From: Paraburkholderia sp. Tr-20389
Lineage (GTDB): Bacteria > Pseudomonadota > Gammaproteobacteria > Burkholderiales > Burkholderiaceae
Direction of reading: 5' to 3'
DNA length: 64,000 bases
Assembly (NCBI RefSeq): GCF_017104565.1
Contig: NZ_JAAGPD010000001.1
Coordinates: forward strand, 62,001 to 126,000
A model generated the notes under the pieces. That model did not search any database and was not told the DNA's origin. It saw nothing but the letters and a program-made list of their open reading frames with translations. The position numbers and the translations under genes are program-made. This document shows positions 9,860 to 18,464 of the stretch, piece after piece. Each line of letters begins with the position of its first letter. Position 1 is the stretch's first letter.

Positions 9860-10798
9860 ATGCGCATGGTCATTGCACTCGGCGGCAATGCGCTATTGCA
9901 GCGCGGCCAACCGATGACGGAAAGCCAGCAGCGCGAGAACGTCAAGGTCGCCGTTGCGCAGATCGCCAGAGTAGCTGCGGGCAATGAACTCGTCATCGCA
10001 CATGGCAATGGTCCGCAGGTGGGATTGCTGGCGCTGCAAAGCGCTGCCTACACGGAAGTCGCACCTTATCCGCTCGACGTGCTCGGCGCGCAGACGGAAG
10101 GCATGATCGGCTATCTGATCGAGCAGGAACTGGGCAATCTGCTTCCGTTCGAGGTACCGTTTGCGACGATCCTGACGCAGGTCGAAGTCGATCTCGCCGA
10201 CCCGGCCTTCGGTCATCCGACCAAACCAATCGGCCCTGTGTACACCAAAGAAGAGGCGCAGAAACTGGCGCAGGAAAAAGGCTGGAGCATTGCGGAAGAC
10301 GGGGACAAGTATCGCCGGGTGGTCGCCAGTCCGCGTCCGCAGCGGATCTTCGAAATCAGGCCGGTGAAGTGGCTGCTCGAGCGGGGAACCGTGGTCATCT
10401 GCGCGGGCGGCGGCGGGATTCCGACCTGCTACGACGAGAACCGCAAGCTGCGCGGCGTGGAAGCCGTGATCGACAAGGATCTGTGCTCGGCGCTGCTGGC
10501 GCAGGAACTGGAGGCGGACCTGCTCGTCATCGCGACCGACGTGAACGCGGCCTACGTGGACTGGGGCAAGCCGACGCAGAAAGCCATCGCGAGCGGCCAT
10601 CCCGATGAACTCGAAAAACTCGGTTTCGCGTCGGGGTCGATGGGCCCGAAGGTGCAGGCGGCCATCGAGTTCGCGCGGAAGACGGGCAAGGACGCCGTGA
10701 TAGGTGCGCTGCCCGATATCGAGGCGATCACGCAGGGTACGGCGGGGACGCGCATCAGCGTGCGCGATCCCGGCATCACGTTCTATCCGCGCGCGTAG
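9860..10798 (+). CDS. arcC: Carbamate kinase
   Basis: Makes ATP from carbamoyl phosphate and ADP, releasing CO2 and ammonia: the energy-yielding last step of the arginine deiminase pathway. The protein has 312 residues, the family norm. Motifs [43 protein letters not shown] and [12 protein letters not shown] are visible. An in-frame ATG 36 nt upstream exists, but the ATG at 9860 has a GGAGGGAG ribosome site and begins at the conserved [11 protein letters not shown], so it is the start. Confidence 0.97.
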   Translation: MRMVIALGGNALLQRGQPMTESQQRENVKVAVAQIARVAAGNELVIAHGNGPQVGLLALQSAAYTEVAPYPLDVLGAQTEGMIGYLIEQELGNLLPFEVPFATILTQVEVDLADPAFGHPTKPIGPVYTKEEAQKLAQEKGWSIAEDGDKYRRVVASPRPQRIFEIRPVKWLLERGTVVICAGGGGIPTCYDENRKLRGVEAVIDKDLCSALLAQELEADLLVIATDVNAAYVDWGKPTQKAIASGHPDELEKLGFASGSMGPKVQAAIEFARKTGKDAVIGALPDIEAITQGTAGTRISVRDPGITFYPRA

Positions 10799-11148
10799 GT
10801 TGGCTGTCGCGTTCGAGCGTCGCGATTGCTTTCGCGTCTGCGTTCGGCCGGGCGCATACACGCTGCAAGATGGGCCCGTGCTTCGGCATCTGCTATTGCG
10901 GGACGGCAACAGCCGACGGCATGCCCGTCGGCGTCATTCTCTTTTCGACTCGGCTTTGCCCTGCACGACAGGCGATCTACGGCGCGAATTGCCGGGTTTC
11001 GCTACCTGATCGCGCGCAAGCTGCGTGTTTCTATCGGGCTGGATGTCGCTCAACGCGTTCTGCATTCGAGTCGGCAGTGCATGGCGATAGCCCGCCGTGA
11101 AGCGCGATGCAATTGCCGAGTGCCGTTGCGATCGACTCGAGGAGTTCA
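10799..11148. other. Gene-free stretch between arcC and the MipA-like gene
   Basis: 350 bases. Apart from the hairpin at 10912-10932 I see only short overlapping ORFs without ribosome sites. The last 60 bases must hold the promoter and the GAGGAG ribosome site of the following outer membrane protein gene. Confidence 0.6.
10912..10932 (+). terminator. Candidate terminator of the arc operon
   Basis: An 8-bp perfect stem GCCGACGG/CCGTCGGC with a 5-nt loop, followed by the pyrimidine-rich stretch TCATTCTCTTTT. It lies 114 nt after the arcC stop in a gene-free stretch. Confidence 0.55.
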
Positions 11149-11955
11149 ATGATCAAGCTGTCGAGGCATATCGTTGCACTGGGGGCGGTTGCCGTCCTGC
11201 ACGACGCGGTGGCAAGTCCCGTCGACCTGTCGAATGAATTGCCGAACTTCTTCGGTGCGGGTATCGGCTCGACTACCGAGTACGCGGGCGGAAAAGATCG
11301 CATCGTCGGAGTGGTGCCGGGCATGCGTTATGTGACGAGCGGCGGCCATCTGTTCGAGTGGTACGGCACTTATGCGCAATACAATTTCGGCAACCTGACG
11401 GGCTTCCAGTGGGGACCCGCGCTCGCGCTGCGGCTCGGTAGGCGCGATGTTGACGATCCCGTCGTCTCCCAGGTGCACAGCGTCGATACGACACTTGAAG
11501 GCGGCGGGTTCGTCGGCTACGAATATAGCCATGTCGGCGAGGTGCCGTACCGTCTGCGGGGCGAGGTCACGGTGGTCACGAATGCGGGCGTCGTCTATTC
11601 GGGCGCACGTGTTTCGCTGAACACCAGCGCATGGTTTCCGGTCCACTCGCGCGTATTCATCGGCGGTGGACTGGGGGCGACGTGGGTCAGCGGCGGCTTC
11701 AACGAGACGTACTACGGTGTCACCCAGCAGGACTCCGCGAAGAGCGGACTTCCCGTGTATACGGCAGGCGGCGGTTTGAACCAGATCACCAGCTGGATTG
11801 CAGCGATTTACCAGATCAACCCGAGCTGGTATGCGGGCGCGATGGTGTACTACCAGCGCCTGATGGACGACGCGGCCAACAGTCCCATCGTCACCCAGCG
11901 GGGAACCCGTAATCAGATCACATACGGCGTGGGCATCGCCTACGCGTTTCGCTGA
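11149..11955 (+). CDS. MipA/OmpV family outer membrane protein
   Basis: 268 residues with a signal peptide ending near AVASP, then amphipathic beta-strands and a terminal aromatic residue pattern (VGIAYAFR) typical of outer membrane barrels. The block LPNFFGAGIGSTTEY and the later NQITYGVGIAYAF match MipA/OmpV proteins, which act as outer membrane scaffold or porin-like proteins. I chose ATG 11149 because GAGGAG stands 6 nt before it and the signal peptide begins there; a longer ORF starts at 11107. The MarC gene follows 29 nt after, probably in the same transcript. Confidence 0.85.
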   Translation: MIKLSRHIVALGAVAVLHDAVASPVDLSNELPNFFGAGIGSTTEYAGGKDRIVGVVPGMRYVTSGGHLFEWYGTYAQYNFGNLTGFQWGPALALRLGRRDVDDPVVSQVHSVDTTLEGGGFVGYEYSHVGEVPYRLRGEVTVVTNAGVVYSGARVSLNTSAWFPVHSRVFIGGGLGATWVSGGFNETYYGVTQQDSAKSGLPVYTAGGGLNQITSWIAAIYQINPSWYAGAMVYYQRLMDDAANSPIVTQRGTRNQITYGVGIAYAFR

Positions 11956-11984
11956 GATGCTTTTCGTGCAAGCGGGGAGCCAGG

Positions 11985-12665
11985 ATGCTGAACCAGTTTG
12001 CTGAGACGGTGCTTCTCGTCGTCGCGGGTCTGTTTCCCGTGATCAATCCGCCGGCGGCGGGATTCATCGTGCTGAGCCTCGTACCGCACGCGACGCAGAA
12101 AGAGCGGGCCTTTCTGGCCAGAAGCATATCGATCAACAGCCTGGTCATTCTGTTCGCGTCGCTTTCGATCGGCGCTTACGTGTTGTCTTTCTTCGGTATC
12201 TCGCTGCCCGCGTTGCGCGTGGCGGGCGGACTCGTGATCGCGTTTGCGGGCTGGAATCTGCTGCACGAACCGGCGGATACGGATCGCGAGCCGGAGCAAG
12301 GGCCGGCGCAAGACGCAACACGCGAAGTCTCGCTGCGCTCGAAGGCTTTTTATCCTCTGACGCTTCCCATCACGGTCGGACCCGGATCGATCGCAGTCGC
12401 AGTCGCGCTGGGCACAGGCAGGCCGCGCGGCGGCATCGCATGGGTCCACCTCGCCGGCGTGCTCGTCGCGCTGGGGATCCTGTGGGCCAGCATCTATCTT
12501 TGCGTACGCTTTGCAGCGAACCTCGAGAAGCTGTTGGGGCCTGTCGGCACCGAGATTGCGATGCGGCTGTTCGCGTTCGTGCTGTTTTGCATCGGCGTTC
12601 AGATATTGTGGCTGGGCGTCGACGATCTGCTCGAATCGGTGCCGTTGTGGGTGCGTTTCAAATGA
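11985..12665 (+). CDS. MarC family integral membrane protein
   Basis: 226-residue inner membrane protein with six predicted helices, starting at the family motif VINPPAAGF, with LPITVGPGSIAVAVALG in the second half and FCIGVQILWLGV near the end. MarC/UPF0056 proteins have no settled biochemical role. A charged insert (about residues 95-112, EPADTDREPEQGP) separates the two halves. The gene follows the MipA-like gene by 29 nt. Confidence 0.9.
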   Translation: MLNQFAETVLLVVAGLFPVINPPAAGFIVLSLVPHATQKERAFLARSISINSLVILFASLSIGAYVLSFFGISLPALRVAGGLVIAFAGWNLLHEPADTDREPEQGPAQDATREVSLRSKAFYPLTLPITVGPGSIAVAVALGTGRPRGGIAWVHLAGVLVALGILWASIYLCVRFAANLEKLLGPVGTEIAMRLFAFVLFCIGVQILWLGVDDLLESVPLWVRFK

Positions 12666-12727
12666 CGATCTGGGTGCCGCCATCTGGTGTGGCGGCGCGG
12701 GAACGAGGTCAGAAAGAGGAGCTTTTC

Positions 12728-13132
12728 ATGTCATTCCAGAAGCCGAAAAATGGTCTGATGACGCGCTGCGTGCGCCTGACATCGACGCTATTCCTATTGA
12801 TGGGCATGGCTGCCGCTCACGCGACCAATCTCAACTTTCTCAACGACACGCCGATGTCATACATCAAGAAGCCCGACATGGACTCGATCAAGGTCGCGCT
12901 CACGGACGTGCTCAACACGAAGAAAGACGGCGAGACGACACAATGGACCAACGAGGGCACGGGCAACAGCGTGAAAATCGACGCGGCGATGACACCGGAG
13001 AGCACGAGCCAGGAGGGAAACAAGACCTGCCGAAACGTCACCGTCGTACTGTCTGCAAAAGGGCAGTCGATGAACCTTCACCCCAAGTTCTGCGGCACGG
13101 GTAAAACGGACTGGGCATTGCAAAAGCGCTGA
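12728..13132 (+). CDS. Small exported surface-antigen-like protein
   Basis: 134 residues. The hydrophobic start (residues 13-32, ending AAAHA) is a signal peptide. The mature part, with WTNEGTGNSVKI, an NKTCRN block and a C-terminal FCGTGKTDWALQKR, resembles the C-terminal domain of 17-kDa surface antigens (RT0821/Lpp0805 type): two cysteines and a terminal W. The ATG at 12728 has an AGAGGAG ribosome site. It has no clear operon partner beyond the marC gene 62 nt upstream. Function unknown. Confidence 0.7.
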   Translation: MSFQKPKNGLMTRCVRLTSTLFLLMGMAAAHATNLNFLNDTPMSYIKKPDMDSIKVALTDVLNTKKDGETTQWTNEGTGNSVKIDAAMTPESTSQEGNKTCRNVTVVLSAKGQSMNLHPKFCGTGKTDWALQKR

Positions 13133-13258
13133 TGGCCGTTGGCTGTCTGAGCACCTTGCGCTACTGTGCGCGACGCTGGTCTTAAGCTTCGCTGAAGCTG
13201 CCATGTCCTACACTCGTACTCCCTCGTGACGGATTGCCGAAATCAATACAGCATTCGC

Positions 13259-13837
13259 ATGGAAAAGAGCGCATTCGATCTAGGACTGATCGCTGCGGAA
13301 AACGGCAGCGACGAGGCGATTAATCCATTTCCCGTCAGCAGTGACGAATGGCGCGACTGGTACGACGGGTTCAGGTGTGTCTGCCATGCCGACGTGCAGG
13401 CGCGACACGATCTGCAACGCTTTTTTCTGACGCCGCCCGTCGCGATCTTTACGGCCGCATTGGCGGCGCTGATCGACATCGTTTTCTTGAGTGATTGGGC
13501 AGGGCTTGCACGCCTTTTTCCAGCGGGTTTCATGCAGTGGGGCTGCGCGCTGTCGGCTGTGCTGATAGCGGCTGCGACCGCGCTTGCAGCGAGACTTCGG
13601 ATCTGGGTCGATGTGTTGTACGTTGCCGGGATACTGATGCCGGCACTGTTCATGCCGAGGCTCGAACCGTCCGCTTTCCAGCATGAATGGTTTAGATACG
13701 TCATAGGGTACGCATTCATTCTCGCGCCATTGATCGCGTGTCTGATGCTCGTCAACGACGTGAAGCGCCGCTACCGTGCATGCGCGACGAAGGCCGCACG
13801 GCAGGTGCGCGCGTCAAGAGGCGCCGTACAGCGCTAG
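13259..13837 (+). CDS. Membrane protein with an N-terminal RMF/CrpP-like motif
   Basis: 192 residues from the ATG at 13259, or 203 from a GTG at 13226; neither has a clear ribosome site. Residues about 6-42 read as a ribosome-modulation-factor-like motif: a G-x-x-A-x-x-G stretch, then NPFP, W and W..GF. This is followed by four probable membrane helices (about 62-170) and a basic tail. The combination of an RMF-like head with membrane segments is not one I recognise. Function unknown; the RMF resemblance rests on a short motif only. Confidence 0.6.
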   Translation: MEKSAFDLGLIAAENGSDEAINPFPVSSDEWRDWYDGFRCVCHADVQARHDLQRFFLTPPVAIFTAALAALIDIVFLSDWAGLARLFPAGFMQWGCALSAVLIAAATALAARLRIWVDVLYVAGILMPALFMPRLEPSAFQHEWFRYVIGYAFILAPLIACLMLVNDVKRRYRACATKAARQVRASRGAVQR

Positions 13838-13935
13838 GACTTCGAATTAATCAAGCCGCGTGAAAGATTACTAACACCTGCACGACACAGCGAATAGACT
13901 GAGAAGTGATCACGACCACCACTAAGGGGATTCTC

Positions 13936-14412
13936 ATGAACATGCTCAGCAAGCGTCGGATGTCGGTCATCGGTGTCGTTGCACTGCTTTGTTGTCAGAC
14001 CGTTGCCGAGGCGCAGCCCGTCGCTTATCCGGCCAAAGGTCAAAGTCCGGAGAAGCAGCAGCAAGATCAAGGCGCCTGCGCATCGTGGGCTAAGCAGCAG
14101 ACGGGCGTCGATCCGGCGGCTGTCGCGGCAACACCGCCGCCGCCGTCGGGTCCGGCTGTAGGCGGTGGCGAGCGCGTCGGCGGAGCCGCGCGCGGAGCGG
14201 CGGGCGGCGCGGTCATCGGCGCGATTGCGGGTGATGCAGGCAAGGGCGCCGCCATCGGCGCCGCAGCGGGCACGATGGGCGGTGGCATGCGCGCGCGTCA
14301 GAACCAGCGCAATGCACAGGCCAATTCGCAAGCCCAGCAGCAGAACGCGATGGGCGCTTTCAACCAGGCTTATTCCGCGTGCATGAGCGGCCGCGGCTAT
14401 ACGATGCACTGA
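13936..14412 (+). CDS. Exported glycine-zipper protein
   Basis: 158 residues. A signal peptide (cleavage near AEAQP) is followed by a QACASWAKQQTG-like Cys segment, a Gly/Ala-rich zipper (about residues 75-120, with AAGGAVIGAIAGDAGKGAAIGAAAG-type repeats), and a Gln/Asn-rich tail ending in YSACMSGRGYTMH. Such YMGG-type glycine zippers sit in the outer or inner membrane and can oligomerise. The chosen ATG has an AAGGGG ribosome site, and the ORF start 30 nt upstream has none. The stop codon lies in a 12-bp tandem repeat. Confidence 0.8.
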   Translation: MNMLSKRRMSVIGVVALLCCQTVAEAQPVAYPAKGQSPEKQQQDQGACASWAKQQTGVDPAAVAATPPPPSGPAVGGGERVGGAARGAAGGAVIGAIAGDAGKGAAIGAAAGTMGGGMRARQNQRNAQANSQAQQQNAMGAFNQAYSACMSGRGYTMH

Positions 14413-14449
14413 TCGATGCACTGATCGATGCACCACGCGATGCACTGAG
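14404..14449 (+). repeat. 12-bp tandem repeat across a stop codon
   Basis: Units start at 14404, 14416, 14428 and 14440: ATGCACTGATCG twice exactly, then a diverged copy and a partial one. In the gene's frame each unit reads Met-His-stop (or Met-His-His), so the repeat supplies further in-frame stops after the true one at 14410. Confidence 0.8.
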
Positions 14450-14462
14450 CCATCCGTCGTGC

Positions 14463-14484
14463 CGCGCCTGTGATCGCAGGCGCG
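14463..14484. terminator. 8-bp GC hairpin between convergent genes
   Basis: CGCGCCTG, loop TGATCG, CAGGCGCG. It sits between the glycine-zipper gene and the convergent SRPBCC gene, so it may end both transcripts. No T-tract is present. Confidence 0.45.
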
Positions 14485-14495
14485 CGCTCGCTGCT

Positions 14496-15008
14496 TCAGC
14501 CACGCGCGCGCCGTGCTGCGTCCACGAGGCCATCGAGCCATTCCTGATGGCCGTTGATCATCGGATTCGGCCGCGTCCGCGCGAGTACTTTCGCGGGCTC
14601 GCCATTCTGGGTTTCCTGCGTGAGGATACGCACGCGCTCTCCCGGCAGCGCCTCGAACAGCCACGCATGATGCACATCGAGCCGCGACTGCGCATCGCCT
14701 TCCACCCAGCCGTGCCACGCGACGCGCGCCGCTGCGCCGTCGACGGGCGGCACATACTCGGTGACTTCCGCCTCGACTGAAAAGCCAAACGTGATGAATC
14801 GAAAGCGCGCGCCCTGGCTGAGCGCAGGGCCCTGGCCGTCGTGGAAACGGATATCCGACGCGTTGCTGTAGTAGCCCGGCCACGCGGTCGTGTCGTCGAG
14901 CTGCTGCCACACGTCTGCGACGCTCAGCCCCGCCACGATCATTTCATTCGAAGCGAAGTTGTCGGAGAAGCCCGGCACATAGCCTTCGGGCCAAACGATG
15001 TCATGCAT
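14496..15008 (-). CDS. SRPBCC (START/Bet v1-like) domain protein
   Basis: 170 residues with the SRPBCC pattern: an N-terminal strand, V-x-x-VWQQLDD helix, W-P-G-Y region, and a C-terminal helix ending LVDAARRAR. These proteins bind hydrophobic ligands; this one looks like the polyketide cyclase/dehydrase type. It is divergent from a LysR gene whose start lies 89 nt away, the usual arrangement of a LysR regulator and its target. The ligand is unknown. Confidence 0.75.
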   Translation of the reverse strand: MHDIVWPEGYVPGFSDNFASNEMIVAGLSVADVWQQLDDTTAWPGYYSNASDIRFHDGQGPALSQGARFRFITFGFSVEAEVTEYVPPVDGAAARVAWHGWVEGDAQSRLDVHHAWLFEALPGERVRILTQETQNGEPAKVLARTRPNPMINGHQEWLDGLVDAARRARG

Positions 15009-15097
15009 GGTTGCCTGTCCTTGCTGATGGTTGAACAGGGGCCATCATCGGCGCTATCCTGAAATAAATCCAATCGCGTTTGATGATTTTCACCATC

Positions 15098-16006
15098 ATG
15101 CAATCTGATATCAGAACCATCGACCTGAACCTGTTGCGCACACTCGACGCGTTGCTCGACGAACGCAACGTGACGAAGGCGGCGCAGCGTCTTGCACTTA
15201 CGCAGCCCGCCGTGAGCGGCATGCTGACGCGCTTGCGCGAAGGCTTCGACGATCCGCTGTTCGTGCGCACGCAACGCGGCATCGTGCCGACACTGCGCGC
15301 GCTCGAACTCGCGGCGCCGCTCAAGCAGATTCTCGGCGAGATCGACGCGCTGCTGCGTCCCCAGGCATTCGATCCCGCAACGGCCGAACTGACGCTGACC
15401 GTCGCGTCGACCGACTACGCGTTGCAAGCGGTGGTGCTGCCGTTTCTCGAAGCATTGCGACGCAAGGCACCCGGCGTGCGGGTCGCCGTCGTGCCCGTGC
15501 AGGACGCGTTGCTGCAGACGCAGTTCGAACGCGGCGAGATCGACCTTGCGCTCGTCACGCCCGAAAGCGCGCTGCCGGACCTGCATGCGCGGCGGCTGTT
15601 CGACGAGCGCTATGTGTGCGTGATGCGCGCCGGTCATCCGGACGCGCGGGGCGGCGCGCTGTCACTCGATCGCTTTTGCGAACTCGATCATGCGCTCGTG
15701 TCGTACAGCGGCGGCAGTTTTCGCGGCATCACGGACGATGCGCTTGCGCGCCTTGGACGCGAGCGTCGCGTGACGGTATCGGTGACGAGCTTTCTGGTGT
15801 TGCCGAGCATTCTCAAGAGCAGCGACCTGATCGCCGTCGTGCCGCAGAGGCTCGTTGCGCGATCGAAGGGACTCGTGACGCTCGAACCGCCGCTGGAGAT
15901 TCCCGGCTTCACAAAAACCGTGGCGTGGCACGAGCGCACGCATCGCGCATCCGCGCATCGCTGGGTGCGCGAGCTGCTGTTCAAGACGTGCGATGCGCTC
16001 GCGTGA
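15098..16006 (+). CDS. LysR-family transcriptional regulator
   Basis: 302 residues. The N-terminal winged helix-turn-helix (DLNLLRTLDALL, RNVTKAAQRL, TQPAVSGMLTRLRE, DPLFVRTQRG) is canonical and is followed by a periplasmic-binding-like effector domain. The start at 15098 (MQSDIRTIDLN) is the family start; two more ATGs lie 15-18 nt upstream. It is divergent from the SRPBCC gene and probably controls it. Confidence 0.93.
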   Translation: MQSDIRTIDLNLLRTLDALLDERNVTKAAQRLALTQPAVSGMLTRLREGFDDPLFVRTQRGIVPTLRALELAAPLKQILGEIDALLRPQAFDPATAELTLTVASTDYALQAVVLPFLEALRRKAPGVRVAVVPVQDALLQTQFERGEIDLALVTPESALPDLHARRLFDERYVCVMRAGHPDARGGALSLDRFCELDHALVSYSGGSFRGITDDALARLGRERRVTVSVTSFLVLPSILKSSDLIAVVPQRLVARSKGLVTLEPPLEIPGFTKTVAWHERTHRASAHRWVRELLFKTCDALA

Positions 16007-16070
16007 TCACGTCGATGCCACGACGGAATGCAAAGTGGTTCGCGGCTCACGCGTTCATGCGTGACACGCG

Positions 16071-16715
16071 TTACTGCTTGCCCGATGCGAGTTGCTGATT
16101 GCGTTCCGTCAGAAAGCGCAGCAACCCATCGACGCCGCTTTGCTGGATCGTCTCGCCGAACTGCTGGCGATACGTCTGCACGAGCCATGCGCCCATCACG
16201 TTGAGGTCATACACGCGCCAGCCTTGTGGCGTCTTGCGCAGGCGGTAATCGATTTCGACGGGCTGTGCGTTCGTGAGCGCGATGGTGCGTACGACGGCGT
16301 CCGTGTCGCTCGACGAGACGCGCATCGGCGGATATTCGATCTTCTGGTCGGGCTTCAGTTGCGCGAGCGCGCCCGAATAGAGGTGGATCAGCAGCATCTT
16401 GAACTGCTGAACGAGTTGCTGCTGCTGCGCGGGCGTGGCCGTGCGCCAATAGCGCGCCAATGCAAGCTGCGTCGTATGTTCGAAGTCGATATACGGCAGG
16501 ATGTCGCGATTCACGATATCCATGATGCGCGGGATGTCCGTCGGGTCGATCGCGCGCGTGTGAACTTCATCGAGCACCTGCTGCGTCACCGCCTTGACCA
16601 GCATCTGCGGATCGGAACTGTCGACGTTCTGCGCCGATGCCGTAGCGCCGAAAGCGAGCATCGTGAAGAACAGGACGGCGGCAAGAAATCGCGATCGGAT
16701 GTGGGCAATATTCAT
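16071..16715 (-). CDS. mlaC: MlaC/Ttg2D family phospholipid-transport periplasmic protein
   Basis: 214 residues with a signal peptide (cleavage after ASAQ) and the Tol_Tol_Ttg2 fold: DIVNRDILPYIDFEHTTQLALARYWRTATPAQQ, KIEYPPMRV, and GWRVYDLNVMGAWLVQTYRQQF. MlaC shuttles phospholipids between the MlaA-OmpC complex and the inner membrane MlaFEDB transporter. No other mla gene is nearby, so this is an orphan copy or paralog; the main mla operon is probably elsewhere. Confidence 0.9.
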   Translation of the reverse strand: MNIAHIRSRFLAAVLFFTMLAFGATASAQNVDSSDPQMLVKAVTQQVLDEVHTRAIDPTDIPRIMDIVNRDILPYIDFEHTTQLALARYWRTATPAQQQQLVQQFKMLLIHLYSGALAQLKPDQKIEYPPMRVSSSDTDAVVRTIALTNAQPVEIDYRLRKTPQGWRVYDLNVMGAWLVQTYRQQFGETIQQSGVDGLLRFLTERNQQLASGKQ

Positions 16716-16820
16716 GGTGTGAATGCATAGGCGAACGATGGCCGCGAAGGGTTTCGCGGTGGCGAGAGCTATTGTAGGGGCGTTGCGCGAAATCGGCAGC
16801 GGGGGTGACAGGGACCGACG

Positions 16821-17738
16821 CTACGAAGCAGACGGACAGGCCACGCGCCGCAGCACGTTCATCGGGCCGAGCCGTTCGATCAGTTCCAGATGTGCCGCGT
16901 CGCGCACGAACAGCGAACCGGCGAACCCCAGCGCGTTGACGGACACGCCCTCCACGCGTTCCATCGAGCGCGGAACGAGCAGCATCCAGCGGCGCGTGAC
17001 GAGCAGGTTGTACGGCGTCGCGTGACACGGCTCGCCGTCTACTTCACCTGCGCCGATGCCCGCAGCATCGAGCAGCGCGCGATAGCACGCGAGTGCGGTG
17101 TGTGCGGCAGCGTCGGGCGGGGCATCGTCGAGTGCGAGGCGCGCGAACGCATGACGGAACGGCAAGCCCGGCACGCGACCAACCGGGCCAGCGCCGAAGG
17201 CCTGCGCGAGCAGTGGTTCGACGGGGACGGGAAGCTCGCTATCGCCGAGCGGCAGCGGCACGATCTGCAGATGCTTGTGCGGCTGGCTGGCGCCCGCTTC
17301 GGGGCCGGAGTTATAGAAGCCGACGCCGTCGAATCCCGCCATGCAGCGCATCAGCGCTTCGAAGTCGGCGAGATCGAGCAGCGCTTCCTGCCGTCGAAAT
17401 TCGCGCGTGACGATCAGCAGATGATGATCGATCACGTTGAACTTGTTGAGCAGCGCGAGATGCGTGCCGGAGATATCCGCGACGAACAGATCGGGTTCGT
17501 ACGGCAGGAACGGATTGACGGCAACGCGCTTCTCCGTCTGGAGCTTGCGTGCCTGCACACGCTGCTGATCCTTGCGCGTGAGGCTCGACACCTGTCGCAC
17601 GATGAAGCGGACGCCGTCGCTTTCGATGACGGTCTGCACGGTGTCGATGGGTTGCAGCGCGCCGCACTGCAGCGCGTGCGCCGTTTGCCTTTCGATGGCG
17701 GGCCAGAGCTTGCGCGGATCGAAGTGTGGAGGTTGCAT
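16821..17738 (-). CDS. Diadenosine tetraphosphate phosphorylase (ATP adenylyltransferase)
   Basis: 305-residue HIT-superfamily enzyme that phosphorolyses Ap4A to ATP and ADP. Diagnostic stretches are YNSGPEAGASQPHKHLQ with the HxHxQ catalytic triad, FNVIDHHLLIVTREF, PYNLLVTRRWMLLVPRS, and ALGFAGSLFVRD. I placed the start at 17738 (MQPPHFDPRKLW); the ORF runs further upstream through the next gene and that part is not coding. It lies 23 nt downstream of the adenosine-specific kinase gene, so the two are probably co-transcribed. Confidence 0.9.
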   Translation of the reverse strand: MQPPHFDPRKLWPAIERQTAHALQCGALQPIDTVQTVIESDGVRFIVRQVSSLTRKDQQRVQARKLQTEKRVAVNPFLPYEPDLFVADISGTHLALLNKFNVIDHHLLIVTREFRRQEALLDLADFEALMRCMAGFDGVGFYNSGPEAGASQPHKHLQIVPLPLGDSELPVPVEPLLAQAFGAGPVGRVPGLPFRHAFARLALDDAPPDAAAHTALACYRALLDAAGIGAGEVDGEPCHATPYNLLVTRRWMLLVPRSMERVEGVSVNALGFAGSLFVRDAAHLELIERLGPMNVLRRVACPSAS

Positions 17739-17761
17739 GTATCGCAATCGCAGATGTCGTG

Positions 17762-18247
17762 TCAGAGTTTGTAGCCGATCGTGCGCAGCAGGTCCTTGCG
17801 CCATTGCACGTCTTCGGCACCTTCCACACCCAGCGGCGAAAATCCGTCGATCACGCCGACGATGCCGCGTCCCTGATCCGTTTCGGCCACCAGCACCTCG
17901 ACGGGGTTCGCCGTCGCGCAGAAAATGCGGCACACCTCGGGCACGGTTTTCAGCACATTCAGCACGTTGACGGGGAAAAAGCCGTCGCCGAGAAAGACGA
18001 AGAAGCTGTGGCCCGCACCAACGTTCAGCGCGTTCTGGCTTGCCATGTCGATCAATGCATCGTCGGTGCCCGAGCGCCGCACGAGCCGCTTGCCCGACGC
18101 CTCGCAAAACGCGAGGCCGAACTTGATGCCAGGCACGGTGCCGACGAGCGCCTCGTGAATATCCTCGACGGATTTGATGAAGTGGGACTGCCCGAGAATG
18201 AAGTTGGTCGATTCGGGCTTGACGACGGTAACGGCGGACAGTTGCAT
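17762..18247 (-). CDS. Adenosine-specific kinase family protein
   Basis: 161 residues, matching the adenosine-specific kinase (formerly DUF355) family in length and blocks: FGLAFCEASGKRLVR, SGTDDALIDMASQNA, GHSFFVFLGDGFFP, VCRIFCATANPVEV, GVIDGFSPLGVEG. The archaeal founding member binds adenosine and AMP-type nucleotides; activity in proteobacteria is less certain. The start at 18247 is chosen because the conserved part begins there. The downstream Ap4A phosphorylase gene suggests a joint role in adenosine nucleotide balance. Confidence 0.85.
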   Translation of the reverse strand: MQLSAVTVVKPESTNFILGQSHFIKSVEDIHEALVGTVPGIKFGLAFCEASGKRLVRRSGTDDALIDMASQNALNVGAGHSFFVFLGDGFFPVNVLNVLKTVPEVCRIFCATANPVEVLVAETDQGRGIVGVIDGFSPLGVEGAEDVQWRKDLLRTIGYKL

Positions 18248-18464
18248 GGCGGGCCTCGCTCCGTTGCGGCAAAAACACCGGTGAACACGCACGAAAATGG
18301 CAGGGGGCACGGACGTCGGGAAGGCTCACCCGCCAGATGCTCGGTTCGAGCTTCCTCTAGCGTAGACGCAAGCGCGCGCGAGCGAAAGCGCCCGTGGCAG
18401 ACGGCCTGCTGCACGACGCGGAGTGTGCGAACATTTCCTGTCTTCATGCGATGTGGGAGCGCAT

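Noticed and set aside
10870-11100. Cys-containing 76-codon ORF after arcC
   Set aside because: No ribosome site and overlaps a likely terminator.
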